Source: Mesorhizobium sp. M2D.F.Ca.ET.226.01.1.1
Lineage (GTDB): Bacteria > Pseudomonadota > Alphaproteobacteria > Rhizobiales > Rhizobiaceae
Length of the DNA stretch: 64,000 nucleotides
Assembly (NCBI RefSeq): GCF_004022705.2
Contig: NZ_RZOY02000008.1
Coordinates: 186,001 to 250,000, forward strand
Reading direction: 5' to 3'
Shown in pieces: positions 9,534 through 18,070 of this stretch. Positions within the stretch are counted from its first letter, which is position 1. The number at the start of each line of letters is the position of its first letter. The translations under genes and the position numbers were made by a program. The notes beneath the pieces are model-generated. The model was given only the letters and a program-made list of their open reading frames with translations, was not told the origin of the DNA and made no database searches.

Positions 9534-9623
9534 CGGATTTCCTCCTGTCGGTCGCGGCCACCATTGGCCCGTCGACAGGATCACGATGCGCGCCCCGCAG
9601 CGGGCGCACATGGGGTGGATTCC

Positions 9624-11210
9624 CTATGCCGGCATTTCGCCTGGCCGGACAAGGCCGTGCTCGACCGCATAGAGCGCGGCGGCGGCGCGGGTCCCCACGC
9701 CAATCTTGGAGTAAACGCTCTCGATATGGTGGTCGGCGGTCTTGGGCGAGATATCGAGCCTGCGAGCCGTCTCCTTTGCGGTCAGGCCGGCGGCGATAAG
9801 GCGCAGCACCTCGATCTCGCGCGGCGTCATGCCGGCCAGCGCCTGCGGCAAGGCCCGGCGCGACTGCTGCCCGGCGAACGACAACACGGCCTCGGCGGCG
9901 TCCGGGCAGATACAGCCGTCACGAACAGCCGCGCGCAGCTGCGTCGCCGCCGCCTCGCTGGACAGCGCCTTGCGATGCGGACGCTCCTCGCGCGACGTCT
10001 GGAAGGCCTCGGCGGCAGCCAGGATCCTGGCCGCCGGAGACAGGTCGGAACCGCCGACCTTGCGGTGATATCCCGACCCATCCAGGCGTTCGTGATGACG
10101 CAGCACGAGTGCGCCCATCGCATCGCCGTCACGGCCGAAGGAAGCCAGCGCCCGCTCGCCGTAGTAGGCATGCAGCTGCGCGGCGTCGCGCTCGCGCACC
10201 GACAGCGGGCCATTGCGCATCCAGGTCGCCACGGGCACCACGAGTTCGCCGATGTCATGGATGCAGCCCGACCAGCGCAGCGCGCGGACATCGGGATCAG
10301 GCAACCCGATCCGTTTCCCGGCACCCGCGGCCAGCTCGGACACCATGCGCGAATGGCCCTGCGTAAATGGCATGCGCATGTCGATCATGTCGGCGATGGC
10401 GAGGAACGCCTCGTCGCAAGCCCCCTCATCCAGTGTCACCGGCGGATCGGGCTCCAGCGCCAGGATCGTCTCGCGATCGACCGTGGCGCCAATACCCCGC
10501 ATCAGCGTCGCCGCGTTGGCCGAGACGAGCCGGGCCAGATCCGCCTCGTACGGGCCGTCGGCCCGACTGGCGATGGTCTCGGCCATCCCGTCGATGCCGA
10601 CTGCATCGCTGAGCGCAATCGCGTCCTGCGCCAGCGTGATCAGGCGCACGGCCGGCAGGACATCCTCGCCGCTCAAGCCACGCGGCAGGCCCTTGCCGTC
10701 CCAGCGTTCGTAGATCTGTCCGAGATTTCGCCGAATCTCGTCAGACAGGCCGAGCCGCTCGCCGATCCGCTGCGCCACCTCACAATGCGCCGTCAGAACC
10801 GGACGCGCCACGGCGAGCGCTTGCGACATCGCGGCCTCGAGGGCCTTGGCCTGGGCGTCAGGGGCGAGATCATAGTAGAACCGCTTGAAGGCCTGCACGA
10901 AGACCCTGCCCAGTTCCGCACGGTTGCCCATGTCGAGCCCGACAAGATCCTGCCGAAGCGCGATTTCGTCGCCGAAGAGACCTGAGAGCAGGTCCGTATC
11001 GGCGTTGCAGCCGACATAACGCAGCATGGACTGGTGATAGGCATTGCGCCGAACCTGCTCCGAAACGCCGGCAAGCTCGGCGATCCGCATTGCGAGCACG
11101 CAGGATTTCAGCGCGAAATCGCGCGAATGGCCGGTGGCGAGGTCCGAAGCATAGGCCAGGACCATCATGAAGTCCGCGCGGCGTATCGAGACGTCCGTCA
11201 TCGTGCACAT
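9624..11210 (-). CDS. HD-domain (HD-GYP-like) protein with C-terminal LuxR-type HTH
   Basis: The 528-residue protein has two halves related to HD-GYP domains. A first region (about 20-200) ends in YERWDGKGLPRGL. A second (about 280-400) contains FTQGHSRMVSELA, CIHDIGELVVP and HHERLDGSGYH, the HD and GYP-like motifs of cyclic-di-GMP phosphodiesterase relatives. Residues 460-520 form a LuxR/GerE helix-turn-helix (LTPREIEVLRLIAAGLTAKETARRLDISPKTADHHI). It is therefore a DNA-binding regulator with a metal-dependent phosphohydrolase-like sensor. The start ATG at 11210 has GGAG eight nt upstream. It probably leads an operon with the two genes that follow. Whether it hydrolyses a nucleotide is not known. 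Confidence 0.85.
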   Translation of the reverse strand: MCTMTDVSIRRADFMMVLAYASDLATGHSRDFALKSCVLAMRIAELAGVSEQVRRNAYHQSMLRYVGCNADTDLLSGLFGDEIALRQDLVGLDMGNRAELGRVFVQAFKRFYYDLAPDAQAKALEAAMSQALAVARPVLTAHCEVAQRIGERLGLSDEIRRNLGQIYERWDGKGLPRGLSGEDVLPAVRLITLAQDAIALSDAVGIDGMAETIASRADGPYEADLARLVSANAATLMRGIGATVDRETILALEPDPPVTLDEGACDEAFLAIADMIDMRMPFTQGHSRMVSELAAGAGKRIGLPDPDVRALRWSGCIHDIGELVVPVATWMRNGPLSVRERDAAQLHAYYGERALASFGRDGDAMGALVLRHHERLDGSGYHRKVGGSDLSPAARILAAAEAFQTSREERPHRKALSSEAAATQLRAAVRDGCICPDAAEAVLSFAGQQSRRALPQALAGMTPREIEVLRLIAAGLTAKETARRLDISPKTADHHIESVYSKIGVGTRAAAALYAVEHGLVRPGEMPA

Positions 11211-11339
11211 CCCCAGTGCTCCTTATGCTACCCCTACGATCCAGCAATACCTAGAGGGGAAAGCCGTGAGCCTGCTGCCTTTTCAGCAAAGACTGCCTGG
11301 GCCCTAACCCGAACGTTGGCTTGAACCAGAATGCCCAAA

Positions 11340-11377
11340 GCGGCCAATCCGCTACCCGCAATCGGCGGATGGGCCGC
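11340..11377. other. Strong inverted repeat in the 358-bp divergent intergenic region
   Basis: GCGGCC-ATCCGC pairs with GCGGAT-GGCCGC around an 11-nt loop. It lies in the interval 11211-11568 between the HD/LuxR gene and cardiolipin synthase. No run of T follows on either strand, so it is more likely a protein-binding or structural element than a terminator. I see nothing else recognisable in this interval. Confidence 0.4.
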
Positions 11378-11568
11378 AATTTGAGGACAAGGACTCTCTA
11401 GCACTGGCCTTGCCGGGCAATTGGCGCGTCCTCAGGCCCGCTGCGCCTGGCATCCGAGCGGTATGTTATGGCGGATGCCGAGATAGCACTCATCTGACAG
11501 GGGCCGACGCCGGCGTCTTGCCGACTCCGCATTGCGTTTCGGCGCTGCCTTGTCCAATAGTCGCATCC

Positions 11569-13029
11569 ATGCTTGAGGCGATCGCGAGTCACTGGTCGAC
11601 GCTTATCCTGATCCTCTCGCTGGCGATGGCGGCGGTCGGCATCGTGCATGCCATCATGACCAAGGAGGACGTGCGCGCCGCCACCGGCTGGGTCGGCGTG
11701 ATGCTCCTGTCGCCATTCCTTGGCGCGATCATATACGCCATTGCCGGCATCAACCGCATCCGCCGCGCGACGATCAGCGCCATGCGCCCCGTCTCCAGCG
11801 AGGCGGCCGCCGCCAGGCACGACCGCGACGTCGCGCTCGAAGCCCTGATCGGCGCCGAATATGGCCAGCGTTTCAGCGGGCTGAAGACGCTTGGCGACAG
11901 GGTGGCGCGGCGACCGCTCACCTCGGGAAACACCATCGCCGTGCTCAAGACCGGCGACGAGGCCTATGCGGCGATGTGCCGGGCGATCGACGCCGCGCAA
12001 AGAAGCGTGCTTCTGGAAACCTATATTTTCGACAATGACGCTGTCGGGGCGGTTTTCGTCCAGTCGCTCGGCAACGCCGTCAAGCGCGGCGTCACGGTGC
12101 GGGTGCTGATCGACGCCGTCGGCGTGCGCTATTCGGTGCCGAGCATCCTGAAGCAGCTCAGAGAGGCCGACGTCACCGTCGATCTCTTCAACGGCAACAT
12201 CGTCATGGGCTTGAGACTTCCCTATGCCAATCTCAGGACCCACAGGAAGATCCTGATCGTCGACGGTATGGTCGCATTCACGGGAGGCATGAATATCCGG
12301 AAAGGATTTTCGGCCGAATTCGCCGGTTCGGAAAGCTCGCGCGACACGCATTTCGAGGTCAGCGGGCCTGTCGTGGCCGATCTGTTCGCGGTTGCCGCCG
12401 AAGACTGGCGCTTTGCCGGCAACGAAGTCTTGAAGGACGGGCCCTGGCAGGTCGAGCGGGCGATACCGCCGCCCGGGCGGCCGATGCTGGTGCGCGCGGT
12501 GGCGAGCGGGCCCGACGCGTCAAACGAAACCAACCTGAAGTTGCTGATGGGCGCATTCTCAGTGGCCCGCAAATCGATCCGCATCATGTCGCCCTATTTC
12601 CTGCCGGATCGCGAATTCATCAGCGCGCTCACCACCGCCGGCCGGCGCGGCGTCGAAATCGACATCGTCGTGCCGGCGGTGAACAATCTTTTCCTCGTCG
12701 ACCATGCGATGACGGCGCAGTTCGACCAGGTTCTGAAGCATTATTGCCGCGTCTGGCGTCACGAAGGCGCGTTCGACCATTCCAAGCTGATGGCCATCGA
12801 CGGCGTGTGGGCCTATGTCGGCTCCTCCAATCTGGACGCCCGCTCGCTCAGGCTGAATTTCGAGATCGACATGGAAGTGCTGGATCAAAACTTTGCCGCC
12901 GAGATCGACGCCCGCATCGCGGCCGCCATCGCCACGGCACAACCGGTGACGCTGCAGACGCTGAAGGAAAGACCGTTCATAATCCGCGTCTTCGACCGCT
13001 TGCTGTGGCTGGGATCGCCCTATCTTTAG
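11569..13029 (+). CDS. cls: Cardiolipin synthase (phospholipase D superfamily)
   Basis: From the ATG at 11569 the product is 486 residues. It begins with two membrane segments (ILILSLAMAAVGIVHAIM and VGVMLLSPFLGAIIYAIAGI) followed by two PLD catalytic motifs: HRKILIVDG near residue 225 and HSKLMAIDG near 405, each followed by GSxN-type residues. This is the bacterial cardiolipin synthase layout, which condenses two phosphatidylglycerols at the inner membrane. The frame is open further upstream to 11410 but without a convincing ribosome site, and the membrane segment supports the later start. The next gene, 24 bp downstream, encodes an endonuclease/exonuclease/phosphatase protein, the same pairing as ybhO(clsB)-ybhP in E. 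coli. Confidence 0.9.
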   Translation: MLEAIASHWSTLILILSLAMAAVGIVHAIMTKEDVRAATGWVGVMLLSPFLGAIIYAIAGINRIRRATISAMRPVSSEAAAARHDRDVALEALIGAEYGQRFSGLKTLGDRVARRPLTSGNTIAVLKTGDEAYAAMCRAIDAAQRSVLLETYIFDNDAVGAVFVQSLGNAVKRGVTVRVLIDAVGVRYSVPSILKQLREADVTVDLFNGNIVMGLRLPYANLRTHRKILIVDGMVAFTGGMNIRKGFSAEFAGSESSRDTHFEVSGPVVADLFAVAAEDWRFAGNEVLKDGPWQVERAIPPPGRPMLVRAVASGPDASNETNLKLLMGAFSVARKSIRIMSPYFLPDREFISALTTAGRRGVEIDIVVPAVNNLFLVDHAMTAQFDQVLKHYCRVWRHEGAFDHSKLMAIDGVWAYVGSSNLDARSLRLNFEIDMEVLDQNFAAEIDARIAAAIATAQPVTLQTLKERPFIIRVFDRLLWLGSPYL

Positions 13030-13053
13030 AGCAGGAAAACGAGCATCGGGATC

Positions 13054-13863
13054 ATGGAGATAAACGACATAAAAGGCCGCAGCCTCCCCGAAACCGTGCT
13101 GCTTACGATCCGCGGCAGAAACGCGCGCAAGGCCAAGGCGACGCCGCGCAAGCGCGTCGATGGCGCCGAAATCGTCGTTGCCTCCTACAACGTCCACAAA
13201 TGCATCGGCACCGACCGCAAATTCGACCCCGAACGGACGGCCCGCGTCATCCGCGAGATGAGCCCGGACGTGATTGCGCTGCAGGAAGCCGACAACCGCT
13301 TCGGCGACAAGGCCGGGCTGCTCGACCTCAACCGCCTCGAACACGATACCGGGCTGGTGCCGGTGCCGGTCATCGGCAACGGCAAGGGGCATGGCTGGCG
13401 CGGCAACGTGCTTCTGTTCAAGCGCGGCACCGTGCGCGACGTCCATCAGATCAAGCTGCCCGGGCTGGAGCCGCGCGGCGCGCTGGTCGCCGAGATCGAT
13501 CTCGACGAGAAACGCAGCCTGCGCGTCATCGCCGCCCATCTCGGCCTTTTGCGCCGCTCGCGCTCCGAACAGGCGCGCGTCGTGCTCGACATCATGAGCA
13601 GCGCCGACGAGAGGCCGACGCTGCTGCTTGGCGACCTCAACGAATGGCGGCTCGGCAACCGCTCGGCGCTGAACACGCTGCACACGACCTTCGGGCCGAC
13701 GCCGCCGGCGGTGCCGACCTTCCCGTCCGGCCTGCCGGTGCTGGCGCTCGACCGCATCATGGGCAACCGGCATGACCTTGTTTCAGCGGTGGAGGCGCAT
13801 GACACGCCGCTGTCGCGCGTCGCCTCCGACCACCTGCCGCTGACGGCTTTCGTGCATCTTTAG
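13054..13863 (+). CDS. Endonuclease/exonuclease/phosphatase family protein (YbhP-like)
   Basis: The 269-residue protein shows the ordered motifs of the DNase I-like fold: SYNVHKC (about 49-55), VIALQEAD (the metal-binding Glu), LLLGDLNEW, LDRI and the C-terminal SDHLPL (catalytic His). It is encoded directly after cardiolipin synthase, 24 bp apart, matching the E. coli ybhP-clsB arrangement. That context suggests a phosphodiester substrate related to membrane lipids rather than DNA, but this is inference. The N-terminal 40 residues are basic and have no signal peptide. Confidence 0.85.
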   Translation: MEINDIKGRSLPETVLLTIRGRNARKAKATPRKRVDGAEIVVASYNVHKCIGTDRKFDPERTARVIREMSPDVIALQEADNRFGDKAGLLDLNRLEHDTGLVPVPVIGNGKGHGWRGNVLLFKRGTVRDVHQIKLPGLEPRGALVAEIDLDEKRSLRVIAAHLGLLRRSRSEQARVVLDIMSSADERPTLLLGDLNEWRLGNRSALNTLHTTFGPTPPAVPTFPSGLPVLALDRIMGNRHDLVSAVEAHDTPLSRVASDHLPLTAFVHL

Positions 13864-13869
13864 CGAAGG

Positions 13870-14400
13870 TCAGGCCGTGGCGTGGCTTGCGGGAGGCTGG
13901 GCCGTCGGCGCCATTGGCGGCCCGACGATCTCGGCCTCATAGCGGGCGCTGACACGCTTCAGGGCCTCGATATCCGGCGGCGACGCCGGAGGCAGTCCTT
14001 CCGCCTCCGCCGGCCGTCCGGCGTCTATGAAAACGCCCTCGCCGCCACCTGGTGTCAGCAGCGTCAGCATCCGCGCCGGCTTGTCGCCCTCGACCACGAA
14101 AGTGTGGGGAACGTTTCGCGGCAGGAACACGAATGACCCGGCGGCGGCCCGGAAGGTGCGATCGCCGCATTTCATCGTCAACTCCCCTTCGAGCACGTAG
14201 AAGGACTCGTCCTCGCGGCGATGGACATGCAGCGGCGGCGAGAAACCCGGCGCGATAAGGGATTCCAGCAGGCCGAAGCCGCCCCCGGTGCTGGCCTCGG
14301 TGGCCTTCACCGTCATGCGGTTCCTCAGAAACCAGATTGCTTCCCCCTCACCCGGTCCCAGGAACCGTGCGTCGTCGGCGGTATGGCTGGAGATCGTCAT
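13870..14400 (-). CDS. Cupin-domain protein
   Basis: The 176-residue protein carries a single cupin_2 barrel. Motif 1 is HVHRREDESFYVLEGEL (residues 58-74), with His, His, Glu and a later His in VPHTF as the metal ligands. It resembles small quercetinase-like cupins. Cupin proteins of this kind can be dioxygenases, isomerases or binding proteins, and nothing here decides. It is divergently arranged with a TetR gene, and two inverted repeats lie 19 and 43 bp upstream of its start, so it is the likely target of that repressor. Its stop is convergent with, and 6 bp from, the endonuclease-family gene. Confidence 0.85.
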   Translation of the reverse strand: MTISSHTADDARFLGPGEGEAIWFLRNRMTVKATEASTGGGFGLLESLIAPGFSPPLHVHRREDESFYVLEGELTMKCGDRTFRAAAGSFVFLPRNVPHTFVVEGDKPARMLTLLTPGGGEGVFIDAGRPAEAEGLPPASPPDIEALKRVSARYEAEIVGPPMAPTAQPPASHATA

Positions 14401-14418
14401 TAAAGCCCCCTTTCAGAT

Positions 14419-14457
14419 GTGCAATGTCTATATTGCACTCTTGTGCAATTAATGCAC
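14419..14457. promoter_or_regulatory. Paired operators and TetR promoter
   Basis: GTGCAATGTCTATATTGCAC (14419-14438) is a perfect inverted repeat with half-site GTGCAAT. GTGCAATTAATGCAC (14443-14457) is a second, near-perfect copy with a shorter spacer. A TATACT -10 box at 14463-14468 and a TTGTGC -35-like box at 14441-14446 (16-bp spacer) place the second site inside the spacer of the TetR-gene promoter. The layout strongly suggests autorepression and joint control of the divergent cupin gene. Confidence 0.75.
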
Positions 14458-14476
14458 TCCGGTATACTTAGCTCGC

Positions 14477-15133
14477 ATGAATGTCAATCCACACCCCCGC
14501 ACCGCGCAGAAACGGCGCACCCGCAAGGCGATCGTCGACGCGGCGATCGCGCTGCTCGCCGGTGGCGAGACGCCGACCGTCAACGACGTGGCCGCGGCGG
14601 CCGACGTCTCGCGAAGAACCGTCTATCTCTACTTTCCGAGCTTCGATCAGCTGCTGCTCGATGCAACGGTCGGCGCGCTTAGCCAGGCCTCGGTCGATCG
14701 TGCCATCGAACAGGCGACCGACGATGGCGAAGCGCGCTTGGAGCACCTGGTCCGTGCGTTGCATCACGTCAGTCCCGAGGTCGAGCGCCTCGGGCGCTCA
14801 CTGATCCGCCTGACCGTAGACGGTGCGCCGTCCGAGCAAGGCGTGCCGCGCCGCGGCTACCGGCGGATCGAATGGATCGAACGGGCATTGTCGCCATTGC
14901 GGGACCGGCTGGAACCGGACCGCTGGAACCGGCTCGTCCGCGCGCTGGCCATGGTGATCGGCTGGGAGGCGCTGATCGTCCAGCGCGATATCTGCGGCCT
15001 CAGCGCGGCCGAGGGCGAGGACCTGTCGGTATGGACGGCCAACGCGCTGGTGAAGGCGGCGCTGGAGGAGGAGCAAAAGGCTGGCGCTCCAACATCAGGG
15101 AGGCGAAAGAATAAGGATAGGCTGGCAAAGTAG
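14477..15133 (+). CDS. TetR/AcrR family transcriptional regulator
   Basis: The 218-residue protein has an N-terminal TetR helix-turn-helix: KAIVDAAIALLAGGETPTVNDVAAAADVSRRTVYLYFPS (residues 17-55). The variable ligand domain that follows has a conserved Trp-rich helix (MVIGWEALIVQRDI). A lysine-rich tail closes the protein. The -10 box TATACT ends only eight bases before the ATG and no Shine-Dalgarno is visible, so the mRNA may be leaderless. It probably represses itself and the divergent cupin gene through the two inverted repeats upstream. The inducer is unknown. Confidence 0.9.
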   Translation: MNVNPHPRTAQKRRTRKAIVDAAIALLAGGETPTVNDVAAAADVSRRTVYLYFPSFDQLLLDATVGALSQASVDRAIEQATDDGEARLEHLVRALHHVSPEVERLGRSLIRLTVDGAPSEQGVPRRGYRRIEWIERALSPLRDRLEPDRWNRLVRALAMVIGWEALIVQRDICGLSAAEGEDLSVWTANALVKAALEEEQKAGAPTSGRRKNKDRLAK

Positions 15134-15204
15134 CGTTCCTTTACGTGTGCGGCAGGACAGCGCTGTCCCGCCAGCATCGCAAGTTTACTCTCCGCGACAA
15201 AGGC

Positions 15205-17187
15205 CTACCCTTCCCTCAGCCAGACCAGCATCTCGCCGGGCTCGCGGTTGTCCCAGGCAAAATAGGGTACGGCCTTGAGCTTCGTTTCCTCAGTCGCCGG
15301 CGGCTCGGAACGGTAGAGATCGGCGCCCCAGTTCTCTGTTTCGGCCCGGTTGCCGATGGCCGAAAGGGTGACGATGCCGCCGAGCAGGTTCGGCTCCTTG
15401 TGTGCTTCCAGCCTGGCCGTACGCGGCAGGGCGATGCGGTGCAGTCCGCCGCCATTGTCGGTTTCCTCGACACAATAGAGCAGCGGGCCGCGCGCCAGCG
15501 CCACGCGGCCGATGTCCTGGCGTACATTCGGGTTGGCGAAGAGGCGGGCCATCGACATTTCGAGGTCGAGTTCGACGCGATCGCCCTGGCGCCATTCGCG
15601 CCGGATCGCGGCGTAGCCGTCGCTTGTCATCGCTTCGAGATCGATCAGCTTGCCGTTCACCTTGAGCGCCGCCTTGCGGCACCAGGCGGGTATGCGCAAA
15701 TGGAGCGTGAACTCCACCGGCGCGTCCGGCCCGACCTCGATCGCAACCGCGCCGTCCCAAGGATAGTTGCTGGTCTGGACGAGAGTGACCTGCCGTCCGG
15801 CGATCTCGAAGCGGGCAGTCGAGTCGCCATAGAGATGCACTGCCAGCGCATCGTCGGCGAGCCCGTAGAAATAGCTGCCGATCGACGCCACCATGCGACC
15901 GATATTGGGCGGGCAGCACGGGCAGCGATGCCACTTCCAGCGGTGATGGCCGCCCCGGCTCTCCAGCGGGTTCTCATAGAAGAACAGCGAGCCGTCGAGC
16001 GACAGGCCGGAGATCGAGCCGTTGTACAAGGCCCGTTCCATTATGTCGGCGTAGCGGGCGTTCGGCCCCATGCCGAGCATGCGGCTTGCCCAGAACACCA
16101 GGCCGACCGAGGCGCAGGTCTCGGCATAGGCTGTGTCGTTGGGCAGGTCATAGTCGCTCGTAAAACCCTCATTGTGCGCGGACGGGCCGAGGCCGCCGGT
16201 GACGTAGAGGCTCTTGGTCATCAGATCGTCCCACAGACGATCGAGCGCGACGCGCAGCGTGTCGTCGCCATATTCGGTGGCGATATCGGCCATGCCGGAA
16301 TAGAGATACATCGCCCTCACCGCGTGGCCGACGACCTTGTCCTGGTCACGCACCGGCTTGTGCGACTGGTTATATTCGTAAGTCTTGAAGTGATAGGCCT
16401 TCGGGTCGGCGCCGCGGGCGCGCGCCTCCTCGTCGAAATAATGCGGCTGCTGGCCCCGCTGGTCGATGAAGTATTTGGCGAGATCCATGTATCTCTTCTC
16501 GCCCGTCACCCGCGCGAGCTTGACCAGCGCCAGCTCGATCTCCTCATGGCCGCAGTACCCTTTTTTCTTGCCGGGTTCGGGGCCGAACACCGAGGCGATG
16601 TGGTCGGCGTAGCGGCACATGATGTCCAGCAGCTTGCGTTTTCCCGTCGCCTGGAAGTAGGCGACAGCGCCCTCGATCAGATGGCCGGCGCAATAGAGCT
16701 CGTGGCAGTCGCGCAGGTTGGTCCAGCGCAGGCCGGGCTGGATGCGCTGGTACCAGCTGGAGAGATAGCCGTCCTCCTGCTGCAGCTTTTCGTAGAGGTC
16801 GATGACGGCGTCGATCTTCTTCTCCAGATCCGGGTTGCGGCGCCGGTAGAGCGAATAGGCGGCGGTCTCGATGGTCTTGCCCCAGTCGGAATCCCAGAAC
16901 ATCTGCGTCGTCACCGTCGATCCGGTGAAGGTCGGACTAGCTGCCTCGTCCGGCGACGGCGAATGGAAGGGGATGACGACGCCCGGCGACGGCCGGTCGG
17001 GATCGATCTGCTCCAGCATGCGCGCCTCGACGCAGCGGTCGTAGAGGATGCCGGCCGTCTTGCTGGCAACCGCGTCGACGCGGTCGCCCCAGAAACCGCG
17101 GACATCGACCTGCGGCACGGGCAGCGGCCGGAAGGCCAGCCTCGGTTTGGCGGCCGGGGCTGCGGCGGCGGATTGCGTTGCGGTCAT
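15205..17187 (-). CDS. Glycoside hydrolase family 127, probable beta-L-arabinofuranosidase
   Basis: The product is 660 residues from the ATG at 17187, with GGAG eight nt upstream (a GTG three codons earlier is less likely). An (alpha/alpha)6 barrel is followed by beta domains. The zinc site and nucleophile of the HypBA1 type are visible: AETCAS (Glu and Cys ligands) and CPCCPPN, whose first or second Cys pair includes the catalytic cysteine. No signal peptide is present, so it acts in the cytoplasm on imported oligosaccharide. It is the last gene of a LacI-binding protein-permease-permease-GH127 series on one strand, 25 bp after the permease. Substrate specificity (beta-arabinofuranosides of plant hydroxyproline-rich proteins) is inferred from the family. 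Confidence 0.88.
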   Translation of the reverse strand: MTATQSAAAAPAAKPRLAFRPLPVPQVDVRGFWGDRVDAVASKTAGILYDRCVEARMLEQIDPDRPSPGVVIPFHSPSPDEAASPTFTGSTVTTQMFWDSDWGKTIETAAYSLYRRRNPDLEKKIDAVIDLYEKLQQEDGYLSSWYQRIQPGLRWTNLRDCHELYCAGHLIEGAVAYFQATGKRKLLDIMCRYADHIASVFGPEPGKKKGYCGHEEIELALVKLARVTGEKRYMDLAKYFIDQRGQQPHYFDEEARARGADPKAYHFKTYEYNQSHKPVRDQDKVVGHAVRAMYLYSGMADIATEYGDDTLRVALDRLWDDLMTKSLYVTGGLGPSAHNEGFTSDYDLPNDTAYAETCASVGLVFWASRMLGMGPNARYADIMERALYNGSISGLSLDGSLFFYENPLESRGGHHRWKWHRCPCCPPNIGRMVASIGSYFYGLADDALAVHLYGDSTARFEIAGRQVTLVQTSNYPWDGAVAIEVGPDAPVEFTLHLRIPAWCRKAALKVNGKLIDLEAMTSDGYAAIRREWRQGDRVELDLEMSMARLFANPNVRQDIGRVALARGPLLYCVEETDNGGGLHRIALPRTARLEAHKEPNLLGGIVTLSAIGNRAETENWGADLYRSEPPATEETKLKAVPYFAWDNREPGEMLVWLREG

Positions 17188-17212
17188 CAACTTCACTCCA
17201 TTCGAATGCGAT

Positions 17213-18070
17213 TTATTTGACGGCCCCGGCCATGAGGCCGCGGATGTAGAAGCGCTGCAGCGCCAGGAAGAGGATCAGGCAAGGCACCATCATCACCGTG
17301 ACGCCGGCCTGCACCGCGCCCCAGTCGATGGCGCCGAAGCGGCCGGACTGCAGCGCGGTCATCATCACCGGCAGGGTGAATTTGGACTGGTCGGTCATCA
17401 GCACGAGGGCGGCCAGGAACTCGTTCCAGGCGCCGAGGAAGGCGAACAGCGCGATGGTGACGACACCCGGCCAGACTAGCGGCAGCATCACCTTGATGAG
17501 CATGGTGACGTTGTTGGCGCCGTCCATGCGCGCCGCCTCCTCGATCTCGCGCGGCACGGCGTCGAAGGCGTTGCGCATCATGAAGATCGAGAACGGCAGT
17601 TGCAGCGTGACATAGACGCAGACCAGCCCCGTCAGCGTGTTGTGGAGACCCAGCCTGGTCAGCACAAGGAAGATCGGCGTCAGGATCGACTGGAACGGAA
17701 TCATGATCGTCGACAGGATGAGGACGAAGAAGAAGTCCCGGAACGGAAAGCGAAAGCGCGAAAAGCCGTAGCCGGCCAGTACGCTGACCAGCACCGAAAG
17801 CAGCACCGTCATCACCGAGACATAGATGCTGTTCTGCGCCGAGACCCACAACCCATCGCCGAAGGAGTTCAGCGTCTCGTAATTCTCGACCGAGAAGCCG
17901 GTGGTCGGCCAGGGCGGCAGCGGCGGCTGGCGGGCCTCCTGCGCCGGCTTGAAGGTCGACAGCACGGTCCACACGATCGGCGCCAGGAACAGCACCGAGG
18001 CGATAATGCCGGTGGAATGCCTGGCGAGGCTGAAGGCGGCCTTGCGGTTCTGCGACATCGCCTCGGCCAT
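17213..18070 (-). CDS. Sugar ABC transporter permease, MalG type
   Basis: The 285-residue inner-membrane protein has six predicted membrane segments. The cytoplasmic EAA loop, EEAARMDGANNVTMLIKVMLP, is the contact with the ATPase. An extracytoplasmic loop after the first segment (TFKPAQEARQPPLPPWPTT) is typical of carbohydrate-uptake family 1 MalG/LacG proteins. The ATG at 18070 overlaps the stop of the other permease gene by one base, so the pair is translationally coupled. It ends 25 bp before the GH127 gene. No ATPase gene occurs in the cluster, so a shared UgpC/MsmK-type ATPase from elsewhere is required. Confidence 0.93.
   Translation of the reverse strand: MAEAMSQNRKAAFSLARHSTGIIASVLFLAPIVWTVLSTFKPAQEARQPPLPPWPTTGFSVENYETLNSFGDGLWVSAQNSIYVSVMTVLLSVLVSVLAGYGFSRFRFPFRDFFFVLILSTIMIPFQSILTPIFLVLTRLGLHNTLTGLVCVYVTLQLPFSIFMMRNAFDAVPREIEEAARMDGANNVTMLIKVMLPLVWPGVVTIALFAFLGAWNEFLAALVLMTDQSKFTLPVMMTALQSGRFGAIDWGAVQAGVTVMMVPCLILFLALQRFYIRGLMAGAVK

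Noticed and set aside
9195..10985. Long plus-strand open frame of 596 codons
   Set aside because: It lies opposite the HD/LuxR gene and the small barrel gene. Its residues show no domain, and the opposite strand has clear motifs and ribosome sites.
15145..17220. Plus-strand frame of 691 codons opposite GH127
   Set aside because: The GH127 catalytic motifs are on the minus strand. The plus frame has only low-complexity His/Arg/Val sequence.
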